64,000 nucleotides of DNA from Eucommia ulmoides. Taxonomy: Eukaryota; Streptophyta; Magnoliopsida; Garryales; Eucommiaceae. The translations under genes were made by a program, and so were the position numbers. How positions within the stretch are numbered: the stretch's first letter is position 1; every line of letters begins with the position of its first letter. The stretch is from NCBI GenBank assembly GCA_016647705.1, contig CM028338.1:37582676-37646675 (forward strand), in the 5' to 3' direction. The notes beneath the pieces are model-generated. The model was given only the letters and a program-made list of their open reading frames with translations. It was not told the origin of the DNA and made no database searches. This document shows positions 44,860 through 56,604 of this stretch, piece by piece.

Positions 44860-46135
44860 GTGTACTGTCTTCATAATATAAAAGTACTTAATGGATCAAG
44901 TATTTTTTTTTTATTTTTTTTTATCAAAATCCATTTTCCAATAAAATATATCCACACTGGGCAATATCCAAATCTCAACAAAAATATCACTGTAACCGAA
45001 TAACCGAATTTAAATTAACTGGCCAACTCACTTGTCTATAATAAAATAACATACTTCCTTACCAACCATAAGATCGTTTACCTCACGATCGGGAGTTACG
45101 ATAGTACCGTAACCTGTACGACTGTACCATCTAAGGTGGTTATCAGTGTCAGGGTCATTTAATATCCCCAATTATAGGGGCAACCACCTGCAGGATTTGC
45201 ACTCCTATTAGGTTTCAACATATATCCACCCTGCAGGACTTGTCTGACAGGTAACAACATATATCCACCCTGCAGGACTTACCTGACAGATAACAACATA
45301 TATCCACATATCGCAGGACATGCCCTTCTGATGAGAAGACAACTATGATATAGTCGGATAATAAAAATCATTTTTCACCTTTAAAAATTTACTTGATTCG
45401 CATAACGTCATAAATTAGTCCATTTTAATAAACCTCTTCTTTTCACGTTTCAATACAAAAATATAATTTGACAATTTACCTAGAAGACAACGTTCACACT
45501 ATCTTCATAATATAAAAAGAATTTACGGATCAAGTATATTTATCAAACACCACCTTTCAAAATATAACATAAATATAACTGCACACTAATTTGAAATAAA
45601 ATTCCACTGCTACTATCGCAATAAAGTAATGCTTTAAAATCCACCAACCAATTCATTTTGATATATAATAAAATAGCGCACACATATTTTTCTAGTAACC
45701 ATACGATCATTTCACCTCATGATCGGAAGTTACGACAGTACCGTGACCTGTACAACTATGCCATCTAAGGTGGCCAACAATGTCAGGGTCATTTAATATC
45801 CCCAATGGTAGGGGCAGCCACCTGCAGGATTTGCACTCCTGACAGGTCTCAACATGTCAACAACATAATCAATCACCTGCCGAACTTGCTCTCCTGACAG
45901 GTCACAACAATAACGTCTTACAAGACATGCCCTTCTATAAGGATCAACCACATCTCACAAGACATGCAGTCCTGACGAGATCACAGTATGGCATAGCAGG
46001 ATAATTAAATCATTTTTCGCCTTTAAAATTTTCCTTGATCCATTTAATATCGTAAAACTGTTCATTTGCATCAATATTTTTTTTTTCATAATTTAATATG
46101 AAAATAAAATTTGATAATTTATATAGAAGACAGTA
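44860..46135. repeat. ~635-bp tandem duplication in Gypsy E internal region
   Basis: Copy one about 44860-45494, copy two about 45495-46135. Both contain TCTTCATAATATAAAA, CTCA-GATCGG-AGTTACGA, CAGTACCGT-ACCTGTAC, CATCTAAGGTGG and CCACCTGCAGGATTTGCACT in order. In copy one a ~39-bp unit (ACAACATATATCCACCCTGC then AGGACTT) is repeated about three times (45217-45310). Confidence 0.8.
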
Positions 46136-47148
46136 AACACCTTTAAATTGCTCCTTTTAAATTTAACAACATATCCTATGGTCCACGACTAACACGACAC
46201 TCACCAAGTTTTACTTAAATTACTATTGGTAATAGATACCAGTTTCAAAATTCTCGGGGTCTATTTAAATACTTACCCTATACTTGAGGCCAATATTATG
46301 ATAAAGTAAAACAATTCTACAAGTATACTAAATCTATCTAGAAGTAGCGTCTGACAAATGCAGCCGAATACAGACATTTGTAATCAAAGAAACAAACACA
46401 TATATGTTTCCAGGGAAATATTGCCCGACTTTTTAAATCAACTCAAGCAAAAAAGTGCAAGAAACTCGTAAAATAAAGGGGCCTTGCATTGATTATTCTA
46501 AAGGATGATTTGCTCCTCGTTAAGAACAATAGGTTCTTTTGTTTATCATTAAGTAGTTATGTACTAGGTGTCTATTTTCTTTTGTGGCTAAGGATTACAA
46601 ATCTTTGGGTGACATGGAATCCATGCAAAGTGAATAAGTTTCACTAATGCCATGCAAGATCAAGTTGAAGTTCCCTTATAGGAGCAAAAAAATTCAAATT
46701 GGTAATACAACACACTTAGAGTCTCAACTGAATCTTATGCAAAACAATAACTATGCATAAACCTACCAAGTTTTTGCATGCTTCTTTGAGCCATGTTGCT
46801 CCTTGCTCAAAAACATTGAAAAAAATCAGTTGAGCTTACAGCCTTACACTGCATATCAATTGTCCAACTTAACAGAACACATGTAGCTTCCAACACAGCA
46901 TATCAAGCAGAAATCGCAAATGCAGGGACATAAATTCAATAACAAGCTTTCCCACGTAACGTTCAACACTTAGGTTATCAATTTCTAGTACTGAGTTTAC
47001 TAGCATTAGGATTCTCAAGTAAGCAACCATTACTGAGTAGGAGTATTAAAACTCTTAATTAAAATACTCCAAACAATATTACCTCACTTATTATAAGTAA
47101 TGGGCGAATGGGTACCATAACCCAAACCTAGGGTAGTCGTAAACCTCG
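46136..47148. other. Gypsy E internal region near the PBS, non-coding
   Basis: No frame with domain similarity on either strand, no repeats beyond short A/T runs. In a coding element gag would lie here (minus strand). Confidence 0.55.
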
Positions 47149-47161
47149 CTCTGATACCAAC
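47149..47161 (-). other. Gypsy E primer binding site
   Basis: Minus strand: LTR end GTTACA, then GTTGGTATCAGAGC, matching initiator-Met tRNA. This fixes the element's orientation as minus. Confidence 0.88.
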
Positions 47162-48307
47162 TGTAACGACTCGGTTTTCTAGGGCCGCCACGCGGTTTCT
47201 CCCCTTGGAGAATTAACGCTAAAACCGTGCGACCAATATTTTATTCTATAAAATCCGATAATTTATTTATTTATTTTTACAATGCAACGGCAACAAGTAA
47301 TCAATAATTTGTTTTATAAAAATCTGGTAAATTTTATAATGAGACGACGACGAGAATTTAGTAATTCGTTTTATAAAAATCTTTTAATTTACAATGTGGC
47401 GGCGATAATTTTAATTATCGAATTTATAATTTATCAATTTATCGAATCAATTTTACAACGATGAATAATAAATACATCTATTACAATTTTAAATAGAAAT
47501 TCAACTAAAATTCTTGTCTCTGTTTTCCCTCTCGCTGGCTCTGCAATCAAAACTGTGGGGTTGTGAGCCAACGCTCAGTAGAACTTCAACCTCTCTAATA
47601 CGTGCATTTAGTTAATACAACGAATAAAACACATTGACATGATTTCCATATAATTTCTACATACTAATAATTATTTCATAAAAATTAACAGTTAAAATTC
47701 AAGAATAATAATAACATAAATCTCACAATCGAAAAAATTAATATATATATTAAAAGAGTTAGAAATTCTATCTGAAATTCGAGCCGAAATCCGAAATGGA
47801 ATCGGAATAATTTTCTCGCCAAAACATTTTGTGTATATATAAAGTGAACTGTAACTTTACTTTTTTTTTTAATCTCTATATGCATATATATAGAGAGAGA
47901 AGCATAATGGTTATTATTATTATTATTATTATTAAACATAAACATGTGTAATGTATTTGCTCATATATGGATATTATAACTCAAACTCATTGTGGGATTT
48001 GTTTCCTTTGGTGCGAAGGAAACGAATTCAACCATTTATTTATTTACACAATGTCCCCTTTAAAATAAAGAAAATATTAATTATATCCCAAAACTCTTAA
48101 TTTATTATAAATTTTCATAATATACAAAACATTCCAAAAATATTACACTTATATAAAATAATATTTTCAAAAATATAAATTTAAGATTTAATCTCCAAAA
48201 ATTATAAAGTATATATTTATACCACAAATTTACAAAAACCGTCTCCAAAAATGTCAAACTTATTTAAAATAATATTTTTTTAAAATATAAAATTTCAGGG
48301 TATTACA
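47162..48307 (-). repeat. Gypsy E right (5') LTR
   Basis: TGTAACGACTCGGTTTTCTA to TTTCAGGGTATTACA, followed by the GTGAT duplication. Closely similar to 39814-41032 with several small indels. Confidence 0.9.
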
Positions 48308-48312
48308 GTGAT

Positions 48313-48558
48313 TGAGCGCAAGTTGAGCAGGATGTCCAAGTCTTTGATGATAAATGTTGGATTATGTCTTGTTACAAATGAAAGCTTGAATTTTTGCTTG
48401 ATATAGAAAGGGTACATGTTGTTTTTACATAGGCACTTATATAATACCTCTTTTGTAAATTTGTCCTGAATATAGAAACCAAGAGAGACAAAACTAAGCA
48501 TACAATTATTATCATTAGCAAACTATGAAACAAAAAGACGACATTGAGAAATCGAAAG
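48313..48558 (-). pseudogene. Copia C (right copy): GAG-pre-integrase segment
   Basis: Minus-strand reading FVSLGFYIQDKFTKEVLYKC, LCKNNMYPFYIKQ and FIIKDLDILLNLRS matches the segment between protease and integrase. It lies between Gypsy E and Copia B and continues on one side to 39411-39813 and on the other to 58871-59460. Confidence 0.82.
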
Positions 48559-48763
48559 TATTAGAGTTATTATTATTATTATTATTACTAAGGGTAGAAT
48601 AGTCTTTGATTTTCTTTCTAGATCTTTCCATTATATGCTTATAGAAGTTTATATTTTCTAGATTTTCTATTGTATTCTTGTATTCACTTATTTAGAGATA
48701 ATAAACCCGGACCTCTGTTTCTATTTTCTATCTAGATTTTATGTTTATTCATTGATCTTCACA
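48559..48763 (+). repeat. Copia B 5' LTR
   Basis: Begins TATTAGAG (TG start changed to TA in all three copies here) with an ATT run. The PBS TGGTATAAATAGC (48764-48776) follows, two bases off the initiator-Met match. Confidence 0.88.
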
Positions 48764-48899
48764 TGGTATAAATAGCCTAATCTCATGGAAGGAAGTTTGA
48801 TCCCATCCACAAGGACCACAGATCCAACTTATTGGGATCGCAGTGGCGGGGCACGTTCCGGTGGTGGTCATGGCTCATTTCACGAAGAGCCTCCTGAAG

Positions 48900-50530
48900 A
48901 AGTCATAGAGGTAACTGTTTTCTTTTTACATGCTTGCGAGGATTGAAGCGGTGATGAAACTTTCCAACGAAGAAAAAATCCACAATTTAATGCTTCAACT
49001 TATCTCCAGAAAGACCCAAATTGGCAAAGCTGATGGAATTTTTGGTTCAATCAATGAGTCTTATTTTTTATTAAAATATTAGAAGGCATTATAGTCACAT
49101 CCTACGTGGAAGATGATTAGTTTTGCCATTGTCTTACTATCTTCCATAACCAAAGGATTAAACTTATTCGGGGAAAAAAAAAAATCTCGTCCATACGATT
49201 CCGATGACAATACAAATCCGGCGTTCATATAGATTCAACGTTCATACAACTACGATTTTTGGTGTTCGCACAGTTTTTGCTTCTATGTAACTCTGATTTG
49301 GTTTTCTCTCCAACGAATCATTGTATCGTTTCTAGTATTTGATTTCTTTCTCTGTCTTATTAGATGTGTTTTTTTCTTTTGTTGGTATTTGTACTAGCTT
49401 CTGAAAGGGATGATTCGCTTCAGTCTATTAATGTGACAGTGGGAAAAAAAATTGTATTGGAATTATGTGATGAAATATTTTCTCAAAGGTAAAAAGATGT
49501 GGGGTTATATTAGTGGTACGTTGGTCAAACCAAAAGATAAAAAAGACTGAAGATTATATAACTTCGTTAAACACTTGAGCGACAAACAACTTGAAAATTA
49601 TCACTTGGATTAACAACTATATTTATCATTCAATTGATATACAATTAGCGAAGTATGAGTATGCCAAAGAAGTTTGTGATCATCTATAAAGGCTATATAC
49701 ATAGTCTAACTTTGCAAAACAATACCAATTGGAATCTGATATTCGAGCATTGAAGCAGAATGATATATTTATTTAGGAATTATACTCTGCTATGACTGAT
49801 CTTTGGGATCATTTAGCCCTTACAGAATCTACAGAATTATGAGTATGTACTCCGTACATTTCTCATATAGAAGAAAAAAAAGTTTGGTCTAATTTTTTAT
49901 AGCATTACGTGATGATTTTGAGGTACTTCGTGGGATAATTCTACACCGTAGTCTACTTCATTCTATTGACACAGTGGTTAGTGAATTATTAGTCGAGAAG
50001 ATACGCTTCAGACCTTAATCGAAAAAAAGGGTTCCCCAAACACCTAGTCCATCTGTTCTGGCAGTGCATTCTAAACCATCTTCTAATCATCAAAACAAGC
50101 CATATTCGAGGCCAACTTTTGATGAATATAGCTTATGTAAGCAAAAGGGTAATTGGAAGGCTCGATGCACTAAATTGAATAGAATACAGCAGCAGTAGCA
50201 ACATCCGCCTCTCTTGTGAAAATCTGATAATCAATCTAAAAAACAATATCTTACAAACCTCCATAGCCTGACACTACAGTAACTATACCTTCATCAAATT
50301 CGTTTGGCTTTGGAGAGCCAACATCTTCTAATCTTACAATGGCCACCCCTACTGAGCAATTTAGAAGTTTCTTACCACACATCCGCGTGCTATGTCCATT
50401 GCCTCTTCAATAGGTTTGTTTCCCTCTAGTTCTTCAGGTATATCTTCTTCTATATAGATTCTAGATTTTGGAGCCTCTCATCATATGGCACCTGACTTTT
50501 CATCATTTGCTTCCTTAAATCCTACATCAT
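48900..50530 (+). pseudogene. Copia B: gag and protease remnant
   Basis: From about 49450 frames read YLYWNYVMKYFLKGKKMWGY, ISGTLVKPKDKK, KIITWINNYIYHSIDIQLAK, LYTQSNFAKQYQLESDIRAL and ELYSAMTDLWDHLALTEST, the UBN2-type gag core. A damaged zinc knuckle CKQKGNWKARC (first C-X2-C incomplete) lies near 50137. Protease near 50460 reads ILDFGASHHMAPDF: the serine after the catalytic Asp is Phe. Many stops. Ends in LMSVGQ just before the nested LTR at 50670. Confidence 0.84.
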
Positions 50531-50669
50531 CTGAATCTGTTATGACTGCTGATGGTATTCTAATGCTATTAGCAAGCAATGGTTCTATGTCATGCCTTGA
50601 TTATTTCTTTCGAGTGTTTATCATATTCCAATTCTTGCATTGAATCTTATGTCTGTTGGCCAATAATGT

Positions 50670-52996
50670 TGTTGATCCTAAGATTTTGATGGACAATTAA
50701 ATGTTGATGTTTTTGTTGAAACTAATGAGTTTATTGAGTGTTTCAGTGATGAAGTTCTATCGATGTTTTAATTATGAAGAAATTGTTGAAGAATGTAATG
50801 GATACAAGAGACTGATAAAAAGAAGATCATTAAGAGATCGAATATTTTGAAGAATCTAGGAGAAAATAACTCAGGTTAATTTTTACTCTTAACGTATCCC
50901 AATTAAGATCACCCATAACACAAAAATGATTTTATGATTGTGTGTGTTTTTTATAGGATCCTAATTAGTTAAACATATTTGCTCCTATGTAAAATTGAAG
51001 AAGAAATATTGATTTAAGAAAGATTAGAAATTAAAATTGATTTAAAGTGTCAATTAAGTTAACCAAGAAAAGAAATCGATTAAAGGGGCAAAAACGTTAA
51101 AGAGTTTAGTTAAAAATTGATTAAAGAAGAGGAGTTCCAGCAAGATCGATCAACCGACCAACATGGTTCGATCAACCAATGAAAAGGAGTTGGGAAATGG
51201 TTCAGTCTCTGAATCATTCGGTCGATAGCTAGGTCGACCTGTGGCCAAAGGTGAAACTCTCTGAATCGTTAGGTCGACAGACCAAAGTGGAGCGGTCGAC
51301 CTACCATAGTTGGATTTTGGCCTGGGGAACTTTCTGAATCATTCGGTCGACAAACCAAGGAGTAGCAGTCAACTGACGGGCAAGAAATTTTGGCTTGGGC
51401 TACAACCTAAATCGATCAGTCAACCTGTAGTGACTGATCGATCAACTGATTGTTCGGTTTCAGGTTTAGAGGATTTCGTGGATTTTTCAAAAAAGTAGTC
51501 GTTACTAGCCATTTTATGGTTAAGATCAGAGAGATATCTTAGGGATTTAATAGTATTTAAGATATGTCATTGATATTTTGTTACCTCTATAGATATGGTT
51601 TATATAATTTAATTATTTCTCAAATTGGTGCATGTAATACTTTCTATTCTATCTAATTGAGTTTGAGAAAATATTTGAGGGACTAAATTGAATATTTTAA
51701 AAGATATAATTCAGTGAATTGAACTAGGATTGAATCATAATGATATAATGGGTATGTAAGTGCAATTAATTTTTATGATATGTGGGAACTAGCCGTTGGA
51801 GGACTTATTTCAATTCCATATAAATAGACCTGCGTTTTTAAGATTTCAATAATCCCAATTAATCAAATTTCAAGAGTTATTCAGTTCATGAACTTTCTGA
51901 GAATGGTCATTCTAAATTTATACTGAGTGTATTGTGAGATTATTGTTGAGAAAATTTACTATGGATTATTGTTGTTTTCGATTTGAAGTTTCATTGCTAT
52001 TAATTCTTTATTCATTCGGTGGATTCCCGGTGAAATTGTTCCAAGTCTTTGCTATTAATTGTTGTTTGATATTATTGTTTACTACTTGGAATATTGTTAT
52101 TTGAAATCGTTTTTCTGAACTTTAAATTGATTGAAAAAAATTTGAACGATTTCTTGTGAAAATCTGATTATATGCTAAATTGTGTGCTACCCGTTTTTAT
52201 TAAAATCAGATTTTAAAATTCTCACTTTATTTCTATCACTAGTTTCGAGACATTAATTGAGTTCAAATTAATCTGGGGTGGTAGAAGTTTCGAGTGGAAA
52301 AAAACTTATCAATTTTGTAATTGGTGAGTTGTGTGCGGATTAGATACTAGGACTATCTGATCAAAGGTAGCTGGTTTCAATCTCTTCTGGTAAAGAAATT
52401 GAGATTTGATCTTTGCCTAGAGTATAAAAAGATTAGGTTACTCTTTTCCTGTGAAAAGAGATAGAGGTAATTCTTCCTGACTAGAATTATTTTGAGTGAA
52501 TTTGTAACGGTTCATTCCTGACCGGGTAAAGGGATACTTGGAGTGTTTTTGTGAGGTTTAATTCTTAGTCTAAATATAAAAGAATTAGGTTAATCTTTAG
52601 CCTGGGAAAAAGATAGGGTTATTCCTTAGCCTGTAAAAAGGAATTGTAAAGGTTGATTCTGAGCCTGCGAAAAGAATCATTTTGTAAGGGTTTGGTTCCT
52701 ACCTGATTAAAGGGATCATGGTGATTAGTGGGTGCGACTCTCCGCGGAACTCGGGGGGGACTGGATTATCCAAGAGTAGCTTGGTAAATCATTATAAATT
52801 TTGGTGTGTTGTTTTCTTTACATTATTTATATTCTATTATTTGGGTGTGCACCTTGTCTATAACTCTTATCCGCTGCTATAAAGATAATAATTAATTTAT
52901 GATAAAATTAATTATTTGAATTTTGAAAGGTTAATATTTGATAATTTTGTATTACTACCCAATTCACCCCCTCTTGGGTAGCTCACTGGGTCAACA
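50670..52996 (+). repeat. 5' LTR of a SIRE-type long-LTR copia, nested in Copia B
   Basis: 2327 bp from TGTTGATCCTAAGATTTTGA to TAGCTCACTGGGTCAACA, preceded by AATGT (possible duplicated site). Contains an array of GGTCGAC/GATCAACCGACC words (51140-51460) and, toward the end, repeated TTC-TAGCCTG-GAAAAAG phrases. The PBS TTGGTATCAGAGCC follows at 52998-53011. The long LTR and this PBS suit the SIRE/Maximus group. Confidence 0.82.
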
Positions 52997-53039
52997 ATTG
53001 GTATCAGAGCCAGTTTTAGCTCAATTAGGCTTAACATCC

Positions 53040-53880
53040 TAGCTAAACCGGTCACGTGCACGCACCAGGGATGATATTTTTTATGTATCCTCTCTTGATG
53101 ATGATAGATCCTTATATGATAATGTGATGTATGATTCCTATGATATTACTGGTAGTGATGAAGATGATGATAATGAAAATGTCCATATTGTCATAGAAAA
53201 ATTATTTTCTTTCACACTACTTTTTGCTAAAGAGAGCTTGAATTTAAAAAGAAAAATTGATTCTTTTGAAAATGGAGATAAAAGTGTTCAAAAATTTAAA
53301 GTGCATTTAGATGATTATTGTGGTACAAAAAAGTTTTCAGACATTGTTTTTGAAATTAATAATTTGCTCTCTAAAGTGGATTCTCTTGAAAATGAAAACA
53401 TGGTTTTAAAAAATAATATTGACATGATTTCTAAGCGAAGGTCAGATCTTGATTCAAAAATCGATTTACTTAAGAGAAATTTTGAAAAATCATAATTCGA
53501 CCTCAAGTTTGTTTCAAAAGCTTCTGAAAATAATTTTTTTAGGCAAAGTGGATATGTTTCATCGTTTTATCCTTCATTACAATCCAGTGATAGTTATGTT
53601 GTTATTGTTTAAAATGATTCTTATTTTACATCTCATGCTTTCTATGATAAATCGGATTTGAGATGTTATTATTGTAATAGGGTTGGACATTTTAAAGTAT
53701 CATGTCCGTTCAAGAACCCTAAGTTTATGTCTAACAAGAATGGATCCAAAATAAAATAGATACCAAATAAAGCTGTTGAAATGTCTTGTGCAGAATTACA
53801 TAATATTGGGAGTAGACAAGGTGAAACAAACAAAAATGTTATATCAAAGCTAAGACAACAAGTCACCAAGACTCATTCTT
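53040..53880 (+). pseudogene. SIRE-type gag, truncated, with zinc knuckle
   Basis: A 123-codon open frame (53124-53495) is acidic (GSDEDDDNENVHI), then coiled-coil-like (LNLKRKIDSF, INNLLSKVDSLENENMVLKN). After frame breaks, CYYCNRVGHFKVSC at 53664-53705 is a complete C-X2-C-X4-H-X4-C knuckle. The N-terminal gag core is missing. Everything after about 53880 (protease to 3' LTR) is gone, and the sequence passes straight into Copia B. Confidence 0.8.
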
Positions 53881-53894
53881 CTTTTAGTTTTTTA

Positions 53895-54486
53895 TTTATG
53901 GCATTCTTATATTGGTCATATTTTAGTATCTCATTTAAAATACTTAGTATCTACAGGAGCATTAGAAATTTTTTAAACTTGTGATATTTCTGATTGTAGT
54001 GGTTGTAAACTGGCAAAATTCTCAAGTTTAGCTTTTAATCGAAGTATTTCTTCTTCTCTGGAACCATTTGATCTGGTTCACCCTGATGTGTGGAGCCTTC
54101 CCCGATTGCTACAAAATGGAGGAATCTAGATATTATATTTTCTTTATTGATGATTACACTCGATATTGTTGAGTTTGTCTTATGAAAAGTCGTTCTAAAT
54201 TCTTTGGTATTTTTCAAACATTTTGAGCTCCTGTCAAGACCCAATATTATGCTATTATCAAGTGCCTTAGATGTGATTTGGATGAGGAGTACACTTCTAA
54301 TCATTTCACTAACTTGCTTGCTTTTAATGGAACAGTTCACCAAATCTCGTGTACTGACACTCCCGAGCAAAATGGTGTTGTTGAAAGAAAACGTAAGCAC
54401 ATTGTTGAAACTGCTCATTTTCTCTTACTGTCTGCATTTGTTCCTAGTGTATTTTGGGGAAAAGGAGTCCTTACTACAATGAACCT
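53895..54486 (+). pseudogene. Copia B: GAG-pre-integrase and integrase, part 1
   Basis: GHILVSHLKYLVSTGALEIF, then CDISDCSGCKLAKFSSLAFN and LEPFDLVHPDVWSLPRLLQN, FIDDYTRYCxVCLMKS-like sequence, a VIKCLRCDLDEEYTS stretch (catalytic GGEY changed to DEEY) and the open frame 54278-54517 with TDTPEQNGVVERKRKHIVET and FVPSVFWGKGVLTTMNLVN. The latter is cut by the solo LTR at 54487. About 50 residues between LMSVGQ (50660) and GHI are missing. Confidence 0.87.
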
Positions 54487-56599
54487 TGTTAATCCTAAGA
54501 TTTTGATGAATAATTAAGTATTGATATTTTGGTGGAACTAATGTTTAATTGAGTGTTTTAGATATATAAAGTTCCAGTGATGAAGATATCAAATGGAATA
54601 AATGTTAAATGAAGATATCAAGATGATGGAGAGGAATTAAGAGTTTGAAGAAATTAGGGAAGACAACCCAAGTAAATCTTAACTCTTAATATCCTATTTA
54701 GGAACACACACATGACACAAAATGAATTTTATTTTTTATGTGTGTTTTAGTTAAGTGAAATTATTTGTTGCTATGTAAATTAAAAATAAATAATCTTGAA
54801 TGACTAAATGAAATATAAGAATATTAGTTGAGCTTATTTAAGAGAGAAAATGGATAAAGGGGTGAAATCGTAAAAGAAAATGAGTAAAAAAACGAGATCA
54901 GATAAAAGATCCAGAAGGGAGCAATCGACTGAGGAGTCGACCGGCCAATGGTGGCTAAACTCTCTAAATCGAAGAGTCGACCGACAGGTCGACTGGTGAA
55001 AACAACTGAACTCTCTGAATCGAAGAGTCAACCGACAGGTCGACCGGTGAAAGCATGACAAACTCTCTGAATCGAAAAGTCGACCGAGCGGTCGACCGAT
55101 GAACTACATGGGCTACTTCCAATATCTTTCAGTTGATTGGGCAATCGACTGAATGCGTAGTTTCAGGATACTATTTGATCCGAGTTTAAATCCAAAAGTA
55201 GCCGTTTTTTGTGAGGATTTGAGAGAGATTTCGGGGATATTCTCTATATTTAAGATATTATTCATATACTAATTAAATCCTTTCAATATGGTTCATTAAA
55301 TATTAATGTTTCTCAATTTAATACTTAAAATGGATTCTATACTTATTTATTTTGATTGAGAAATATTTTGGGGTTTAATTGAGTGTTTTGAAAGTTGTTA
55401 CTAAGTGAAATTGAACCTAAATGAAGTCCTTATGTTAAAAGGGGTTTATAAGAATTTTTTATTATCATGACACTTGTAAACTAGCCGTTAGAAGGCTGAT
55501 TACATGTTTCTTTAAATAGACCAGCGAATTTTATTAGAAAAGCTAATAATTCTAAGAGAGTTAATCATTCTATATCATTTTGAGAGAGCTTTTATAAGAG
55601 TTAGTATTCTACGTTATTGTGAGCTATTCTAAGAGTGATTCTGATAATCAATTACGATCTATTCTTACTGATACCGGATTTGAAGCTATACTGTTCTAAT
55701 CATTATTTCTGTGGATTCTGGGTGAGATATTTCTATATTGTTTACTGTTTATTATTTTATATTTTGGAAATTGATCTTAGAAATTGTTTTTGATTTTTGA
55801 AGAAAATATTCTTTCAAACAATTTCTTGAATCTGATTACGTGCTCAAATTTGCTACCCATATTCTTGTTAAAATCAGATTTTTATATCTTACATATTTCT
55901 ATCATTAGTTGGGATGTTATTGAGTTTTTATTTATTTGGGGTGGTAGAAGTTTCGAGTGAGATTTACTACTTATCAATTTTTGTATTGGTGAGTTGTGAC
56001 GAGTTAAATATCATTGGGGATATTTAATCAAGGGTAGTTGGGTTTCAATCTCTTCCTGTAAAGAGATTGAGGTATTAATTCTTCCTGAATAGAATTAGTG
56101 TGAGTGATTTGTAAAGGTTCCATCCTTACCTGTGAAAATGATAGTTGGAATGTTTTTTGGTAAAGTTTTGATTCTTGAGTCTCAATGTTAAAAAGAATTA
56201 GGTTATTCTTTAGCCTGTAAAACGTAAAGGTTCTTCCTTATCTTGAGAAAAAGAAATTGTAAAGGTTGATTCTGAGCTCGTAAAAGAATCGGTGTGTGGG
56301 TTTGGTTCCTACCTTTAAAGAGATCTTGGTTTTAGTGGGTGCGACCTCTGTAGAGCTTAGGGAACTGGATTAGCCAAGAGTAGCTTGGTGAACCAGTATA
56401 AATCTTTTGTGTACTGCATTATCATTTTGCTATTTTTATTGTTTGGGTGTGCACTTAGATTGATCATATTATTCCTCTGTGTTATAAAGATAATAATTAA
56501 TTTAGACTTAAAATTAATTATTTGATTTATCAAGTTTTATTCTGATTATTTTTTAATTACCCAATTCACCCCCCTCTTGGGTATTCTACTGGGCCAACA
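54487..56599 (+). mobile_element. Solo LTR, SIRE-type, in Copia B integrase
   Basis: 2113 bp from TGTTAATCCTAAGATTTTGA to TTCTACTGGGCCAACA with a perfect AACCT duplication (54482-54486 and 56600-56604). Organised like 50670-52996, with GGTCGACCG words at 54925-55100 (AACTCTCTGAATCGAA then AGTCGACCGA, three times). Removing it rejoins the integrase codons MNLVN and INKILPS. Confidence 0.9.
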
Positions 56600-56604
56600 A
56601 ACCT

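Larger units (their letters stand above)
39814..48307 (-). mobile_element. Gypsy E: non-coding LTR retrotransposon (LARD-like), minus orientation
   Basis: LTRs of 1219 and 1146 bp share TGTAACGAC-CGGTTTTC starts and ATTACA ends. A perfect GTGAT duplication flanks the element (39809-39813 and 48308-48312), and the pre-insertion site is intact in the left copy (about 13808). On the minus strand a Met-tRNA PBS follows the right LTR and a purine tract precedes the left LTR, so it is transcribed right to left. The internal part, without the nested MULE, is about 3.7 kb and shows no gag or pol. AATTTCGTGGACGAAATT near the purine tract is common at the end of chromovirus-type gypsy elements. It would depend on a partner element. 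Confidence 0.88.
35985..49079 (+). repeat. Segmental duplication, right copy (with later insertions)
   Basis: Same order as 10825-14578: TTTAGACTCACCATTATC, the GATATAAAATAATA block, the solo gypsy LTR (37334-38414), the two LTR fragments, Copia C and the Copia B 5' end. It was later enlarged by the fold-back element at 36247-36978 and by Gypsy E at 39814-48307. Without these it is about 3.86 kb against 3.75 kb in the left copy. Confidence 0.85.

Noticed and set aside
51310-51498. 62-codon frame inside the SIRE-type LTR
   Set aside because: Derived from the GTCGAC-word repeats of the LTR; no similarity to any protein.
54035-54418. 127-codon minus-strand frame
   Set aside because: Antisense shadow of the Copia B integrase on the plus strand.
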